A stretch of DNA of 34,400 nucleotides from Oscillatoria sp. (lineage in GTDB: Bacteria > Cyanobacteriota > Cyanobacteriia > Cyanobacteriales > Laspinemataceae), in the NCBI GenBank assembly GCA_011390515.1, contig JAABSJ010000042.1, forward strand, positions 1 to 34,400, given 5' to 3'. Below the pieces are notes generated by a model. The model searched no databases, was not told the origin of the DNA, and saw only the letters and a program-made list of their open reading frames with translations. Of this stretch, positions 1 through 8,311 are shown piece by piece. Positions within the stretch are counted from its first letter, which is position 1, and each line of letters opens with the position of its first letter. Made by a program: the position numbers and the translations under genes.

Positions 1-672
1 GGCATCAACCACAATCCGATTCACATCAGCGCTGTACATATCTCGAAGCACGCGCTGAATAAAATCATCATCTCGATTCAACAGTGCCGGAGGGCGGATC
101 GTTGCCGCTTCCCGTTGAACATCCTCCCACTGTTTTTGGAGAAACTCTAAATCTTCTAAAATCGCCTCTTCCCCGACCCCTTCAGCTTCCGTGCGGACTA
201 ACAGTCCCATCCCGGCTGGCTTAATTAAAATAGCTAAGGCTCGGAGTCGATTCCGTTCCGCTTCCGTGCGGATCCGGCGAGAGAGATTCACCCCACGACC
301 GAACGGCATCAGGACCAGATAGCGACCGGGAAGGGTAATATTCCCAGTCAGGCGGGGTCCCTTATTTCCCGTCGGTTCCTTCATCACCTGGACCAGAACT
401 TTTTGTTGGGGGGACAACAGTTCCGTGATGGCTCCGGAGGAGCGTTTTAAGCGTAACGGTCCAAGGTCAGTAACGTGAATAAATCCATTGCGGTCCGGAT
501 CGCCGATGTTGACAAAGGCTGCATCTATCCCAGGTAGGACATTTTCCACTACTCCAAGATAGATATCACTGACTTGATGCGTTCCGGTGGCGACGACGAG
601 TTCCTGAATCTGATCTTCAGAAAAAACAGCAGCAATTCTATACTGCTCTGCGATAATAATTTGCTTCGACAT
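1..672 (-). CDS. rne: Ribonuclease E, N-terminal part (runs off the window)
   Basis: Reading the minus strand from the ATG at 672 gives 224 codons with no stop to the window edge, so the 3' part lies outside. The protein begins MSKQIIIAEQYRIAAVF and continues with the RNase E/G pattern YLGVVENVLPGIDAAFVNIG (about residues 39-58). The S1 RNA-binding domain (about 35-120) follows, then the start of the catalytic domain (GNITLPGRYLVLMP, GRGVNLSRRI). RNase E is the single-strand endonuclease that starts mRNA decay and processes rRNA and tRNA precursors. The start is supported by a GAGG Shine-Dalgarno at 680-683, seven bases upstream. It is co-oriented with the radical SAM/DUF2344 gene upstream. 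The active-site aspartates and any C-terminal region are not visible. Identification of the family is secure. Confidence 0.95.
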   Translation of the reverse strand, partial: MSKQIIIAEQYRIAAVFSEDQIQELVVATGTHQVSDIYLGVVENVLPGIDAAFVNIGDPDRNGFIHVTDLGPLRLKRSSGAITELLSPQQKVLVQVMKEPTGNKGPRLTGNITLPGRYLVLMPFGRGVNLSRRIRTEAERNRLRALAILIKPAGMGLLVRTEAEGVGEEAILEDLEFLQKQWEDVQREAATIRPPALLNRDDDFIQRVLRDMYSADVNRIVVDA

Positions 673-1677
673 TCAATTTCCTCAAAACTTGGCTATGAGC
701 TATCACCAACAGAGACCTTTAATGGAGTCTCTACGTTTACTGGGTTCGCTCGTGGCATCAAAAGCCCAGTACGACCGATGACCGCTTCCTATGTAGCTAT
801 AGAAAAAACGAAACTTGATTTTCTAGGGTGTCGGGACAGTAGAGGGAAGACAACAAGGGTTTTTGACAAAATTTATGCTGGCGAAAGCGAATTGCTTTGG
901 GCCTTAAACCCAGTTCTTTGTCCTGTTTATCTAATACTGAACCGACCCACTAGGGCGGAAAATTAATCTTTGATATCCCTCGTTGGGTCCAAGCTAGAGC
1001 TATTGCCGAAAAGCCCGTGACCGAAGCGATCGAATCAATAGCTACGATGAAAAGGTTATCCCGACTACATTCGTAGAATACTTTGGATTCCCTCTGGCGA
1101 AAGATTGGGTATCCAATCCCTCTTATCGAACTGGCAAAGAATACATCTAAATTCTGAAAGTTTTGGCGGCAGGGAATGATTGCCAGCATCTCGTGCTTGG
1201 CATCTGGTGTGGAAGAAGGTCGTAGAACTGCTAAATTTCGCCTCTCTACGGTTGGTCCAGCCACAACTCCCGAGGTGTTGATTGCCCCTTTGACACTGTA
1301 GTGACTGTATAGAGAACAGAAAGTTGAAAATTAATCTTGACAAATTCACCCTGAACGGCTTCGCACTTAGCCAGAAAGGGGTATCACAACATAAGGGTCC
1401 GACAGGAGAACAGCGACCGGCTCTGTCTCTGTTGCTTTCTCAAAACTTGACCCGTTTTAAAGGTCCCTTGGCTGTTTGTCTTGATCGAATGCTCTCTATG
1501 ACGATGGCTCTTTCAAAAGGCCCCTCGACTTTCGACCCTCTGCTGACTCAATTGGGACGAGTTTAAGGCAGGAAACCCTAAACGTTCTCAAAGACTGAGT
1601 TTATGTAGCTTCAGGTAGGGATGGGTTGGGCCATCGGGTTATATCTTAGCAGAATCTAGGATAGCGGTAAATAAATT
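673..1677 (-). other. About 1 kb non-coding leader upstream of rne
   Basis: No convincing gene is present between the radical SAM stop and the rne start; open frames here lack family features. On the minus strand a TTTACC (1666-1671) and TAAGAT (1643-1648) pair with 17-base spacing could be a promoter just after the upstream gene, which would leave a leader of roughly 960 bases. Pyrimidine and U-rich runs occur within it, for example opposite 803-809 and 858-862. Long rne leaders used for autoregulation are known in bacteria including cyanobacteria; that this one works so is inference. Confidence 0.4.
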
Positions 1678-4314
1678 TCAGATTTCAGCCAAAATTAACT
1701 GTTTTCGGTGAGCGTGTAACAACTCAAACTCCCGTTTTGCCATCTTTTCAAACATATAGAGGATATGGGTGGGACGTAACAGGGTGCCATCGTGACGGCA
1801 ACTGCCGAGAACGCGGAGGGTGCAGGTGGAGGCATCGTTGGACACTTCAACTTGTTCCAATTCAAACAGGCGATCGCGCAGATTCACCCATTTGACTTTC
1901 CCTCTTTTGGTCGTATGTTCCCATTCAATTTCCTCAGCGGCCAGGATTTCCCCGATCCACTGCTGCCAGTCTGACCCTTGCAAAGGTACCTCGGGATCTG
2001 ACGATGAGGTTAAACCCAATCGCAGGATATACTCAGCTTGGTCCAGGAGTTGACTCGCCGAAGGCGCTTTCACCGCCACGGGTTCAATCCGATAAATCGG
2101 CAGGTCTGCCGGAAGTTGAACACTCAACCTTTCCCGGAATTCCTCGGGATCCATGAGTTCAGTCAGTTCAAAATCTACGATTTCGCTTTCCGAGGTGTAA
2201 CCCAGGGTCAAAGCATTTGCGGGTGCAATTCGAGGTCCGGGATGATATCCCCCCGTGAAGGAAATCGGTAAATCCGCTCGACGCACAGCGCGATCGAATA
2301 CTCGGAGCAAATCCAGATGGCTGACCAATGCCATGTCACCCATTTTACCCATCCACAGACGCAATCGTTGGACGCGATCGATGTTAGGTGAAAAGTGACC
2401 AGCAAATGCAGGAATCGGCAGGGGTGCAACAACGATATTGTGACCAAAGTCAACACCACAGACCCCACAATGGGAGCAACCCTCAAAAGAACAGTCGGGA
2501 ACCGTTGCTGCTGCCAGTGCCAGCTTGAGATCTTCTTTCAACCAGTTTTTATCAATTCCGGTATCTAAAACATCCCAGGGCAGAGGAGCATCGAGACGAG
2601 CATCTAAGTCGGTGCCAGTGCCGTCCATGACGTTCCATTCGCCACTTTCGACTTGCCGGTATTTCCAGCTTAAATCGGATTCGGCGATCGCCTGGGTCCA
2701 AGCTCCAAAAGCCCGGTCCAAACTCTCCCACCAAGAATCCATCCCAGCACCCAGTTCCCAAGCCCGACGCACCACCGGGGCTAAACGGCGATCGCCCCGT
2801 CCCACAAAATCTTCCATCGCCGAGATCCGCACATCCGTAAAATTGGCCTTCACCCCTCGCATCCGGCGAAATTCCTGGCGAAGCAGGTCCTGCTTCCGCA
2901 AAAATTCAGCCGTGGAGACAGAATGCCATTGGAACGGAGTATGGGGTTTCGGCGTAAAGTTAGAAATGGTCAAGGTGACCTCTAACCGCTTCCCTCCTAG
3001 GGTACGACACTCCTGTTGGAGCCAATGGACGGTTTCGGCAATCCCGAGCACATCCGCGTCGGTTTCTCCAGGTAAGCCGATCATAAAATAAAGTTTGACT
3101 TTATTCCAGCCCTGTTCGTAAGCGGTTTTAATGCCCCGCCACAATTCTTCGTTGGTCAGTCCTTTATTAATGATATCCCGCATCCGCTGCGTTCCCGCTT
3201 CGGGCGCAAAAGTCAGTCCACTGGTGCGGGTCCCCCCGAGGATATTGGCAATATTTTCATCAAAGCGATCGACCCGTTGCGATGGCAGGGAGAGGGAAAT
3301 ATTTTGGTCCTTGAGTCGGTTTTTGATTTCCATTCCCACCGCAGGCAAGGCGAGATAGTCGGAACAACTCAGGGATAAGAGGGAAAATTCGTTATATCCG
3401 GTGGCCCTCATTCCGGCTTCGATCGCCTCGATTACTTGGTCGGGATCCACATCTCGGGCAGGACGGGTGAGCATTCCCGGTTGACAGAAGCGACAACCGC
3501 GAGTGCATCCTCGGCGAATTTCCATCGTCAGGCGATCGTGCACCGTTTCCACATAAGGGACCAACCCGATGGAATAGGCGGGAATCGGGGTGGCAACTCG
3601 CCGCAATACCCGTTTCGGCACTCCGGGACGGTTGGGATGCACGGATCCATCCTCCGCCATATCGTAGAACTGGGGAACGTACACTCCCGGAACTTGCGCT
3701 AAATCAAACAGCAATTCTTCCCGAGTCAATCCCGCAGCTTTGCCTTCTTCCAGCACTAACCCAATTTCCGGCAGGAGTTCCTCCCCGTCACCGAGGGCGA
3801 TAAAGTCAAAGAACTCAGCATAGGGTTCCGGGTTAGAGGTAGCGGTTTGGCCCCCGGCGAATATGAGGGGCCAGCTTCCAGTTTCCACGTTCCAGGGACC
3901 TGGACTAGAACGGTCTTGGGCGGTTAGGGGAATGCCCCCTAGGTCCAACATTTCTAGGATATTCGTGGCCCCAAGTTCATAACTGAGACTGAACCCGAGG
4001 ATGTCAAATTCCGGCAGCGATCGCTTCGACTCCACGGAAAATAACAGAGTCTGGGTATTTCGCAGCTTCAAAACCAGGTCGGCACCCGGTAAATACGAGC
4101 GATCGCAAAGCTGTCGCGGTTGGGCATTCAAAATGTTGTATAGAATTAGATGCCCTAAATTGGAGGCTCCTACCTCATAGACTTCTGGATAGGTGAGCAC
4201 CCAACGCACAGCGGCACTTTCCCAAGGTTTATGCACCGCCCCCAACTCATTACCCAGATAACGAGCGGGTTGTAATATGTCTGGGGTGAGGAGTTTCTCT
4301 ACTGCAACTGACAC
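1678..4314 (-). CDS. Radical SAM protein fused to DUF2344 (TIGR03960/TIGR03936 type)
   Basis: This is an 878-residue protein starting at a GTG with GAGAG about five bases upstream. Residues about 30-240 form the N-terminal region that resembles a B12-binding-type fold. The radical SAM cluster motif is Cys270-x3-Cys274-x2-Cys277 (RRGCTRGCRFCQPG), followed by a TIM-barrel region to about 500. A second cysteine cluster, CSFEGCSHCGVCG, lies near residues 608-620 and could bind another iron-sulfur centre. From about 645 the DUF2344 domain begins (LWMGKMGDMALVSHLDLLRVF). The two halves are separate genes in some bacteria and fused here. The reaction is unknown to me; linkage to RNase E/G genes, seen here too, suggests RNA or ribosome modification. 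Family assignment is firm and function is inference. Confidence 0.9.
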   Translation of the reverse strand: MSVAVEKLLTPDILQPARYLGNELGAVHKPWESAAVRWVLTYPEVYEVGASNLGHLILYNILNAQPRQLCDRSYLPGADLVLKLRNTQTLLFSVESKRSLPEFDILGFSLSYELGATNILEMLDLGGIPLTAQDRSSPGPWNVETGSWPLIFAGGQTATSNPEPYAEFFDFIALGDGEELLPEIGLVLEEGKAAGLTREELLFDLAQVPGVYVPQFYDMAEDGSVHPNRPGVPKRVLRRVATPIPAYSIGLVPYVETVHDRLTMEIRRGCTRGCRFCQPGMLTRPARDVDPDQVIEAIEAGMRATGYNEFSLLSLSCSDYLALPAVGMEIKNRLKDQNISLSLPSQRVDRFDENIANILGGTRTSGLTFAPEAGTQRMRDIINKGLTNEELWRGIKTAYEQGWNKVKLYFMIGLPGETDADVLGIAETVHWLQQECRTLGGKRLEVTLTISNFTPKPHTPFQWHSVSTAEFLRKQDLLRQEFRRMRGVKANFTDVRISAMEDFVGRGDRRLAPVVRRAWELGAGMDSWWESLDRAFGAWTQAIAESDLSWKYRQVESGEWNVMDGTGTDLDARLDAPLPWDVLDTGIDKNWLKEDLKLALAAATVPDCSFEGCSHCGVCGVDFGHNIVVAPLPIPAFAGHFSPNIDRVQRLRLWMGKMGDMALVSHLDLLRVFDRAVRRADLPISFTGGYHPGPRIAPANALTLGYTSESEIVDFELTELMDPEEFRERLSVQLPADLPIYRIEPVAVKAPSASQLLDQAEYILRLGLTSSSDPEVPLQGSDWQQWIGEILAAEEIEWEHTTKRGKVKWVNLRDRLFELEQVEVSNDASTCTLRVLGSCRHDGTLLRPTHILYMFEKMAKREFELLHAHRKQLILAEI

Positions 4315-4434
4315 GGCAACTCTCTACTTTCTAAGGGGTCTCGATGCCCTTCACCAGGGCCCAGTCACATCCAGTCCATACTGATGCGCCATTCGAGCCT
4401 CTTTATTTTATACGCTTGTCGGTCAGGATGAAGG

Positions 4435-4690
4435 GGGCATTGGTCATTGGTTATTGGTTATTGGTCATTGGTCACTTGTCATGGATCATGGGTTGTTGGT
4501 TGTTAGTCGGTGAGTATTCAACAATCCAAAGGACAAAGGACTAAGGACAACGGTCATTAGTTGTTGGTCATTGGTTGTTGGTCATTGGTTGTTAGTCGGT
4601 GAGTATTCAACAATCCAAAGGACAAATGACCAATGACAAAGGACAAAGGACCAATGACCAATGACAAATGACAAATGACCAATGACAAAT
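4435..4690. repeat. Degenerate heptanucleotide (STRR-type) repeat tract with internal 89-bp period
   Basis: The tract is built from TTGGTCA/TTGGTTA/TTGGTTG-type heptamers on the left and their complements (CCAATGA, CAAATGA, CAAAGGA) on the right, so each half can fold on the other. A 42-bp segment at 4496-4537 recurs at 4585-4626, showing a duplication of about 89 bp. Such short tandemly repeated heptamers are typical of filamentous cyanobacterial spacers. The rest of 4315-4826 holds only the hairpin listed next. Confidence 0.85.
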
Positions 4691-4705
4691 AACTCCCCAC
4701 GCAAA

Positions 4706-4750
4706 AGGGGCAGACTCCCTGGTTTTCATGCCTTCCGGGAATTTGCCCCT
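4706..4750 (-). terminator. Likely terminator of the STAS gene
   Basis: AGGGGCA (4706-4712) pairs with TGCCCCT (4744-4750), with an inner CTCCC/GGGA pairing. On the minus strand the stem is followed by TTTT. It lies 77 bases past the stop of the minus-strand STAS gene. The long loop and short T-run make it a moderate call. Confidence 0.45.
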
Positions 4751-4826
4751 ATTGAAATAGATTTTGTAGACATTCTTAAGTTAAGCGAACAAAGACAGAT
4801 ATGCGTTTAACAGTTTAGAAATAGTT

Positions 4827-5162
4827 CTAAGTCAAAACGGCTTCAAATTCCGCCCGAGTTTCAAATAGCTCAAATACCCGATCAAGTTGAGTGATTTCAA
4901 AAATAATCCGAATCGAGGGAGAGACGCCACATAAACTAAAGCGGCGGTTGAGCCGGTGAGCCAGACTCATGGCTGAAACTAACGCCATCAGACCCGCACT
5001 ATCCAGAAAATTCACATTTTCCATATCGACCAGAACCGTAGAAGGGATCGAAGACTGGACGACGGTGGTCAGTTGAGTTTGAAGTGCAGCCGCATTAGAG
5101 GCATTGAATTCACCCTGTAACCGAACCAAGCTAATTTCCGGACTTGCAACAGTATTAAGCAT
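4827..5162 (-). CDS. STAS-domain anti-sigma factor antagonist
   Basis: This 111-residue protein is a complete single STAS domain of the SpoIIAA/RsbV type. The hallmark motif NFLDSAGL places the phosphorylatable serine at residue 55. The preceding strand VLVDMENV and the following helix (LMALVSAMSLAHRLNRRF) have the usual spacing. Such proteins take part in partner switching: the unphosphorylated form binds an anti-sigma/serine kinase and releases its target. No kinase, phosphatase or sigma factor gene is adjacent, so the partner is unknown. The gene is divergent from the 73-aa gene to its right. The ATG at 5162 gives the usual family length. Confidence 0.88.
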   Translation of the reverse strand: MLNTVASPEISLVRLQGEFNASNAAALQTQLTTVVQSSIPSTVLVDMENVNFLDSAGLMALVSAMSLAHRLNRRFSLCGVSPSIRIIFEITQLDRVFELFETRAEFEAVLT

Positions 5163-5485
5163 TTGTTTAACCTCGACTGAATCCTATTTTTTTGTAAATT
5201 TAACATCTTGTTTTTATAATGTAGTCTAGGTTCCGGAAAATCTTCTATAGAGGGGGAGTGGTTTCGTTGAATCTTTTTATTTAATGCAGGTTTTATAAAG
5301 TTTTGATTAAGAAGCTCTAAAACGTATTAAATTATACTCAATCGCCTCAGTAATTTCCGCAAGTCCAGAAAAATTAGGGTCTGGATATGGGTATCACAGA
5401 CTGTCAAATTCTTATGCGATCGAAATCACTAAGAAAGGCCGCATCTTATCACTCGCTCTGGTTAAGATTCAGCCGACAATGAAAG
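5163..5485. other. Divergent intergenic region, AT-rich
   Basis: This 323-base spacer separates the STAS gene from the 73-aa gene. It contains AT-rich stretches including a TATAAT at 5215-5220, but no clearly spaced -35 box or operator could be assigned. No gene or RNA is recognised. Confidence 0.4.
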
Positions 5486-5707
5486 ATGTATCGAATTCTC
5501 CCGATCGCCCCCATGCGAGGTATTGCCGTGATTCGTCAACTGGTAGAGAAAGCGCTCTATATCAAGCAGCTAACTCCAGATATCGAAAATGGTATCAACT
5601 CTGAGTTAAGCCGCCTTGGTTATATCGATGATGTAGATTATGAAGCCTTGGAATTATTAATGGCAGAAATGGATGCAGGTCGGATTCAATTAGTGGCAAG
5701 TCGCTAA
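5486..5707 (+). CDS. Small conserved-looking cyanobacterial protein of unknown function
   Basis: This 73-residue frame has a plausible soluble helical composition (LVEKALYIKQL, INSELSRLGYI, DYEALELLMAEMDAGRIQL) and few cysteines. It looks like a real small protein rather than a shadow. I recall similar short proteins in cyanobacterial genomes but cannot name a family. The ATG at 5486 has only a weak purine-rich upstream stretch; an internal ATG at residue 10 (MRGIAVIRQLVEKAL) could be the true start. Hairpins follow 55-130 bases downstream. No membrane segment or catalytic motif is visible. Confidence 0.6.
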   Translation: MYRILPIAPMRGIAVIRQLVEKALYIKQLTPDIENGINSELSRLGYIDDVDYEALELLMAEMDAGRIQLVASR

Positions 5708-5763
5708 AACATCCAACGCGATCGCCTCCAAACTCCAACCCCCAACTCAAAAACAGCCCTCAA

Positions 5764-5837
5764 TCGGTTGCAACCCCTGAATCGGGGTGCATTGGACCCG
5801 CCAACCGACTGCTCAGGTCCCAGTCTGACGGGACTGG
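5764..5837 (+). terminator. Paired hairpins downstream of the 73-aa gene
   Basis: TCGGTTG (5764-5770) pairs with CAACCGA (5802-5808) around an inner CCCC-TGAATC-GGGG stem (5774-5787). A second stem, CCAGTC/GACTGG (5820-5825, 5832-5837), is followed by only TTT. They could end the small gene's transcript or belong to the dapL leader; the short T-run makes this uncertain. Confidence 0.35.
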
Positions 5838-5934
5838 TTTCCCTCGGTAAAAAAGAAACTTGAGGGGATCAAAAAGTGCGGTAAACTGTCTTCAGGTTGT
5901 TTTATGCTGACCTGGATCGGGTTGTCACGTCGTC

Positions 5935-7107
5935 ATGCAGTTTGCCAAACGTTTAGAGAAAATTCCTCCCTATCTATTTGCGGAGATTGACCGCAAGCGC
6001 AACGAACTCATCGCCAAAGGGATTGACATCATTAATATGGGAGTCGGAGATCCGGACAAACCGACGCCTGCACATATTCTTCAGGCGATGCATGAGGCGA
6101 TCGAGGATCCAGCAACCCATAACTATCCCCCGTATCAGGGAACGCCAGAGTTCCGGGAAGCAGCGGTACAGTGGATGGAGAAACGGTTTGGGGTGAAAGG
6201 ATTAGACCCAGACCAAGAAATTGTCTCTTCAATTGGCTCAAAAGAAGCGATTCATAATACCTTTTTAGCCTTTGTGGAACCAGGAGACTATACCTTAATT
6301 CCGGATCCCGGTTACCCGGTTTATCGGTCCTCAACTCTGTTTGCCGGTGGGGAGCCCTATCCCATGCCACTGACACCAGAACGGGGATTTTTACCTGATT
6401 TAGAGGCGATTCCAGAAGAGGTGGCGCGACAGACCAAATTGTTGTGGATTAATTATCCCAGCAATCCCACGGGTGCGATCGCCTCTTTAGAATTTTTTGA
6501 AAAATTAGTCGCATTTTGTCGCCAACATGACATCTTGTTATGTCACGATCATGCTTATGCAGAAATGGCTTACGACGGCTATAAACCCCCCAGCGTTTTA
6601 GAAGTACCCGGTGCCAAGGATGTCACCCTAGAATTTCACAGTTTATCGAAAGCCTATAATATGACCGGATGGCGCATCGGTTTTGTCGTGGGGAATGCCA
6701 AAGGAATTCAGGGATTACGGCAGGTGAAATCCAATGTAGACTCGGGAGTGTTTAAAGCTATTCAACGGGCAGCCATTGCCGGATTTTCCACCACAGAAGA
6801 AGAACTCCAATCGGTGATTTCTGTGTATCAAAATCGCCGAGATATCTTAATCCAAGGGTTACAATCTCTAGGTTGGCCCATTTCACCTCCGAAAGCAACT
6901 TTATATGTCTGGACTCCGGTTCCCCCGGGCTATTCTTCAGCGGAGTTTGTCACGTTGTTATTAGAAAAATGCGGCATTATCGTCCCACCGGGGAACGGAT
7001 ATGGCGCGGCAGGGGAAGGATTTTTTAGAATTGCTTTAACTCTACCGGAAGAGAGAATAATGGAGGGGATTCACCGCATGAAAGATGCGGGAATTCGGTA
7101 TCAATAA
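5935..7107 (+). CDS. dapL: LL-diaminopimelate aminotransferase
   Basis: This is a 390-residue fold-type I PLP aminotransferase. It converts tetrahydrodipicolinate directly to LL-diaminopimelate using glutamate, giving lysine and the peptidoglycan cross-linking residue; cyanobacteria use this route. The start is typical (FAKRLEKIPPYLFAEIDRKR), followed by GVGDPDKPTP and the PLP-pocket motif NYPSNPTGA. The Schiff-base lysine is Lys239 in SLSKAYNMTGWRIGF. Length matches the family. No strong Shine-Dalgarno precedes the ATG. The gene is convergent with the 128-aa gene, 30 bases away. Related aspartate-type aminotransferases are the main alternative, but the overall match to DapL is good. Confidence 0.9.
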   Translation: MQFAKRLEKIPPYLFAEIDRKRNELIAKGIDIINMGVGDPDKPTPAHILQAMHEAIEDPATHNYPPYQGTPEFREAAVQWMEKRFGVKGLDPDQEIVSSIGSKEAIHNTFLAFVEPGDYTLIPDPGYPVYRSSTLFAGGEPYPMPLTPERGFLPDLEAIPEEVARQTKLLWINYPSNPTGAIASLEFFEKLVAFCRQHDILLCHDHAYAEMAYDGYKPPSVLEVPGAKDVTLEFHSLSKAYNMTGWRIGFVVGNAKGIQGLRQVKSNVDSGVFKAIQRAAIAGFSTTEEELQSVISVYQNRRDILIQGLQSLGWPISPPKATLYVWTPVPPGYSSAEFVTLLLEKCGIIVPPGNGYGAAGEGFFRIALTLPEERIMEGIHRMKDAGIRYQ

Positions 7108-7137
7108 AAAAGCGGGTGCAGGGGTGGGAGGGGACTG

Positions 7138-7524
7138 CTAACAGCCCTCAAATGCTTCAGGGTGGGCTTGCCAAACCTGTTGAACAAAGGCTCGGAGGCG
7201 ATCGTGGGCGATCGCCGAGAACCCGGGTTCTGGGGGCGGAAAACTTTGGAGTTCCGTCAATAAGGGAATCACTTCCGTATCTAAAGCCAAGCGGAATAAA
7301 CTTTGGGGCCAAACCAGATCGGCCCCTTGGCGGAGATCATACAGTTCCCGGGATTCATCAGGAAAGGGGGGACGGGTCAGCACGGGACCCACGGCCAACA
7401 GCAGGGGCCTCAACCATAACATCGAACGAGTTGCCAAAATTTGAATCACTTCGGCATAGAGGCAAGTTTGGTGATGTTCGAGACAGACAATCTGGCAAGG
7501 TTGGAAAGAACAAGAAAACTGCAT
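7138..7524 (-). CDS. Conserved cyanobacterial protein of unknown function
   Basis: This 128-residue protein begins MQFSCSFQPCQIVCLEHHQT, rich in cysteine and histidine, then has a mixed hydrophobic region (MLWLRPLLLAVGP) and a C-terminal helical part ending in EAFEGC. I recall similar proteins across cyanobacteria without an assigned function. The repeated phrases 'YAEVIQILATRSMLWLRPLLLA' in pieces suggest a small beta-rich fold rather than a membrane protein. No Shine-Dalgarno is evident before the ATG at 7524. It is convergent with dapL. The plus strand is also open over most of this stretch, but the minus-strand protein looks natural. Confidence 0.75.
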   Translation of the reverse strand: MQFSCSFQPCQIVCLEHHQTCLYAEVIQILATRSMLWLRPLLLAVGPVLTRPPFPDESRELYDLRQGADLVWPQSLFRLALDTEVIPLLTELQSFPPPEPGFSAIAHDRLRAFVQQVWQAHPEAFEGC

Positions 7525-7641
7525 GAATTAGTTTTAAAGCACCCTAAAAACGGCACAGACAACCGGGGTTTGGCTGAAGTTGAGAACCCAGAGCGGATCG
7601 AGAGGTCGTTACCCCCCTAGCTGAGACAATCCGACGGAGGA

Positions 7642-7693
7642 AGGCAACTTGCACTTAGGCAATGGTGCATCCGGAGAAGGAGGTTAGTTGCCT
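7642..7693 (+). ncRNA. Candidate structured RNA element (nested hairpin)
   Basis: AGGCAACT (7642-7649) pairs perfectly with AGTTGCCT (7686-7693). Inside it TGCAC (7650-7654) pairs with GTGCA (7665-7669), leaving a purine-rich internal bulge CCGGAGAAGGAGG. It does not match any riboswitch or small RNA I know. Expression and strand are unproven. Confidence 0.35.
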
Positions 7694-7981
7694 GAAAAAT
7701 GGTGGAAACCTGGGAAAGGCGCGATCGCGAATGGGTGTTTAATTCCTCCCAGGGCATCCCCACTCAAAAAGTGGGCTGTTTCTCAGGGGTTCCAAACCGG
7801 GTCCGGGTTCAAAAGTTTACGCCCTAACCGTCGTTTACCCTTGAACTTTTTGTGGGGCAGTTCCAAAAGTGCCATAAGTTAACCCCTTAAATCAATCGAT
7901 CTCTACTCCACCAGAGGACTTCTTAAAACCCATGAGAATGGTTTGCATCTCCCGGTCAGCTAGATATAATAATTTTCATTC

Positions 7982-8029
7982 CTGAGATGCAGTTGGGGGT
8001 CTAAGCCTGACCCAACTGCCTTGACTCAG
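7982..8029. ncRNA. Candidate structured element, long two-part stem
   Basis: GCAGTTGGG (7989-7997) pairs perfectly with CCCAACTGC (8011-8019), closed further out by CTGAG (7982-7986) with CTCAG (8025-8029). It is followed by an A-run on the plus strand, so it is not an intrinsic terminator in that direction. It may lie in the amiC leader or encode a small RNA. Confidence 0.35.
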
Positions 8030-8311
8030 AAAAAAAGTGTGGAAGGGGGTATGGCATCCCTGAACAATCACCAGTTTGAGCCTGCACGGGTCCCTCACCG
8101 AGGTTAGAAAAAAAAATCACAGAAAACGGTAGGTTACGCTTGATGAGGACAAAACTTCCGCCTTTCCCGATGAGAACATGATATCGTTCAAGCCAGTCTT
8201 AAGATTATGTTAATAAACTAAGGCTTATAACCCGTGGGAGGGTGCTGAAGCCAACTGGGCTATTCAAGCCCCTGTTAACCGCTATGGCTGTACTATCTGC
8301 AAAACAACATT

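Larger units (their letters stand above)
7525..8311. other. 0.8-kb spacer upstream of amiC with two strong hairpins
   Basis: No credible protein gene is present. It holds a nested stem structure at 7642-7693 and a perfect 9-bp hairpin inside a longer closing stem at 7982-8029, listed separately. A looser stem with one bulge can form between CAAAAGTT near 7809 and AACTTTTTG near 7845. The remainder up to the amidase start shows nothing recognisable, and no Shine-Dalgarno of note. Confidence 0.5.

Noticed and set aside
574-966. 130-codon plus-strand frame overlapping the rne start
   Set aside because: The first 100 bases are antisense to rne, the composition shows no domain, and rne on the other strand is unmistakable.
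1324-1566. 80-codon plus-strand frame in the rne leader
   Set aside because: No recognisable motif and weak start; more likely chance in non-coding DNA.
2525-3091. 188-codon frame antisense to the radical SAM gene
   Set aside because: It mirrors a well-supported coding region and is Ser/Arg-rich with no recognisable family.
7982-8037. Strong hairpin as an intrinsic terminator
   Set aside because: The stem is followed by an A-run on the plus strand and has no T-run on the minus strand side where it would be needed.
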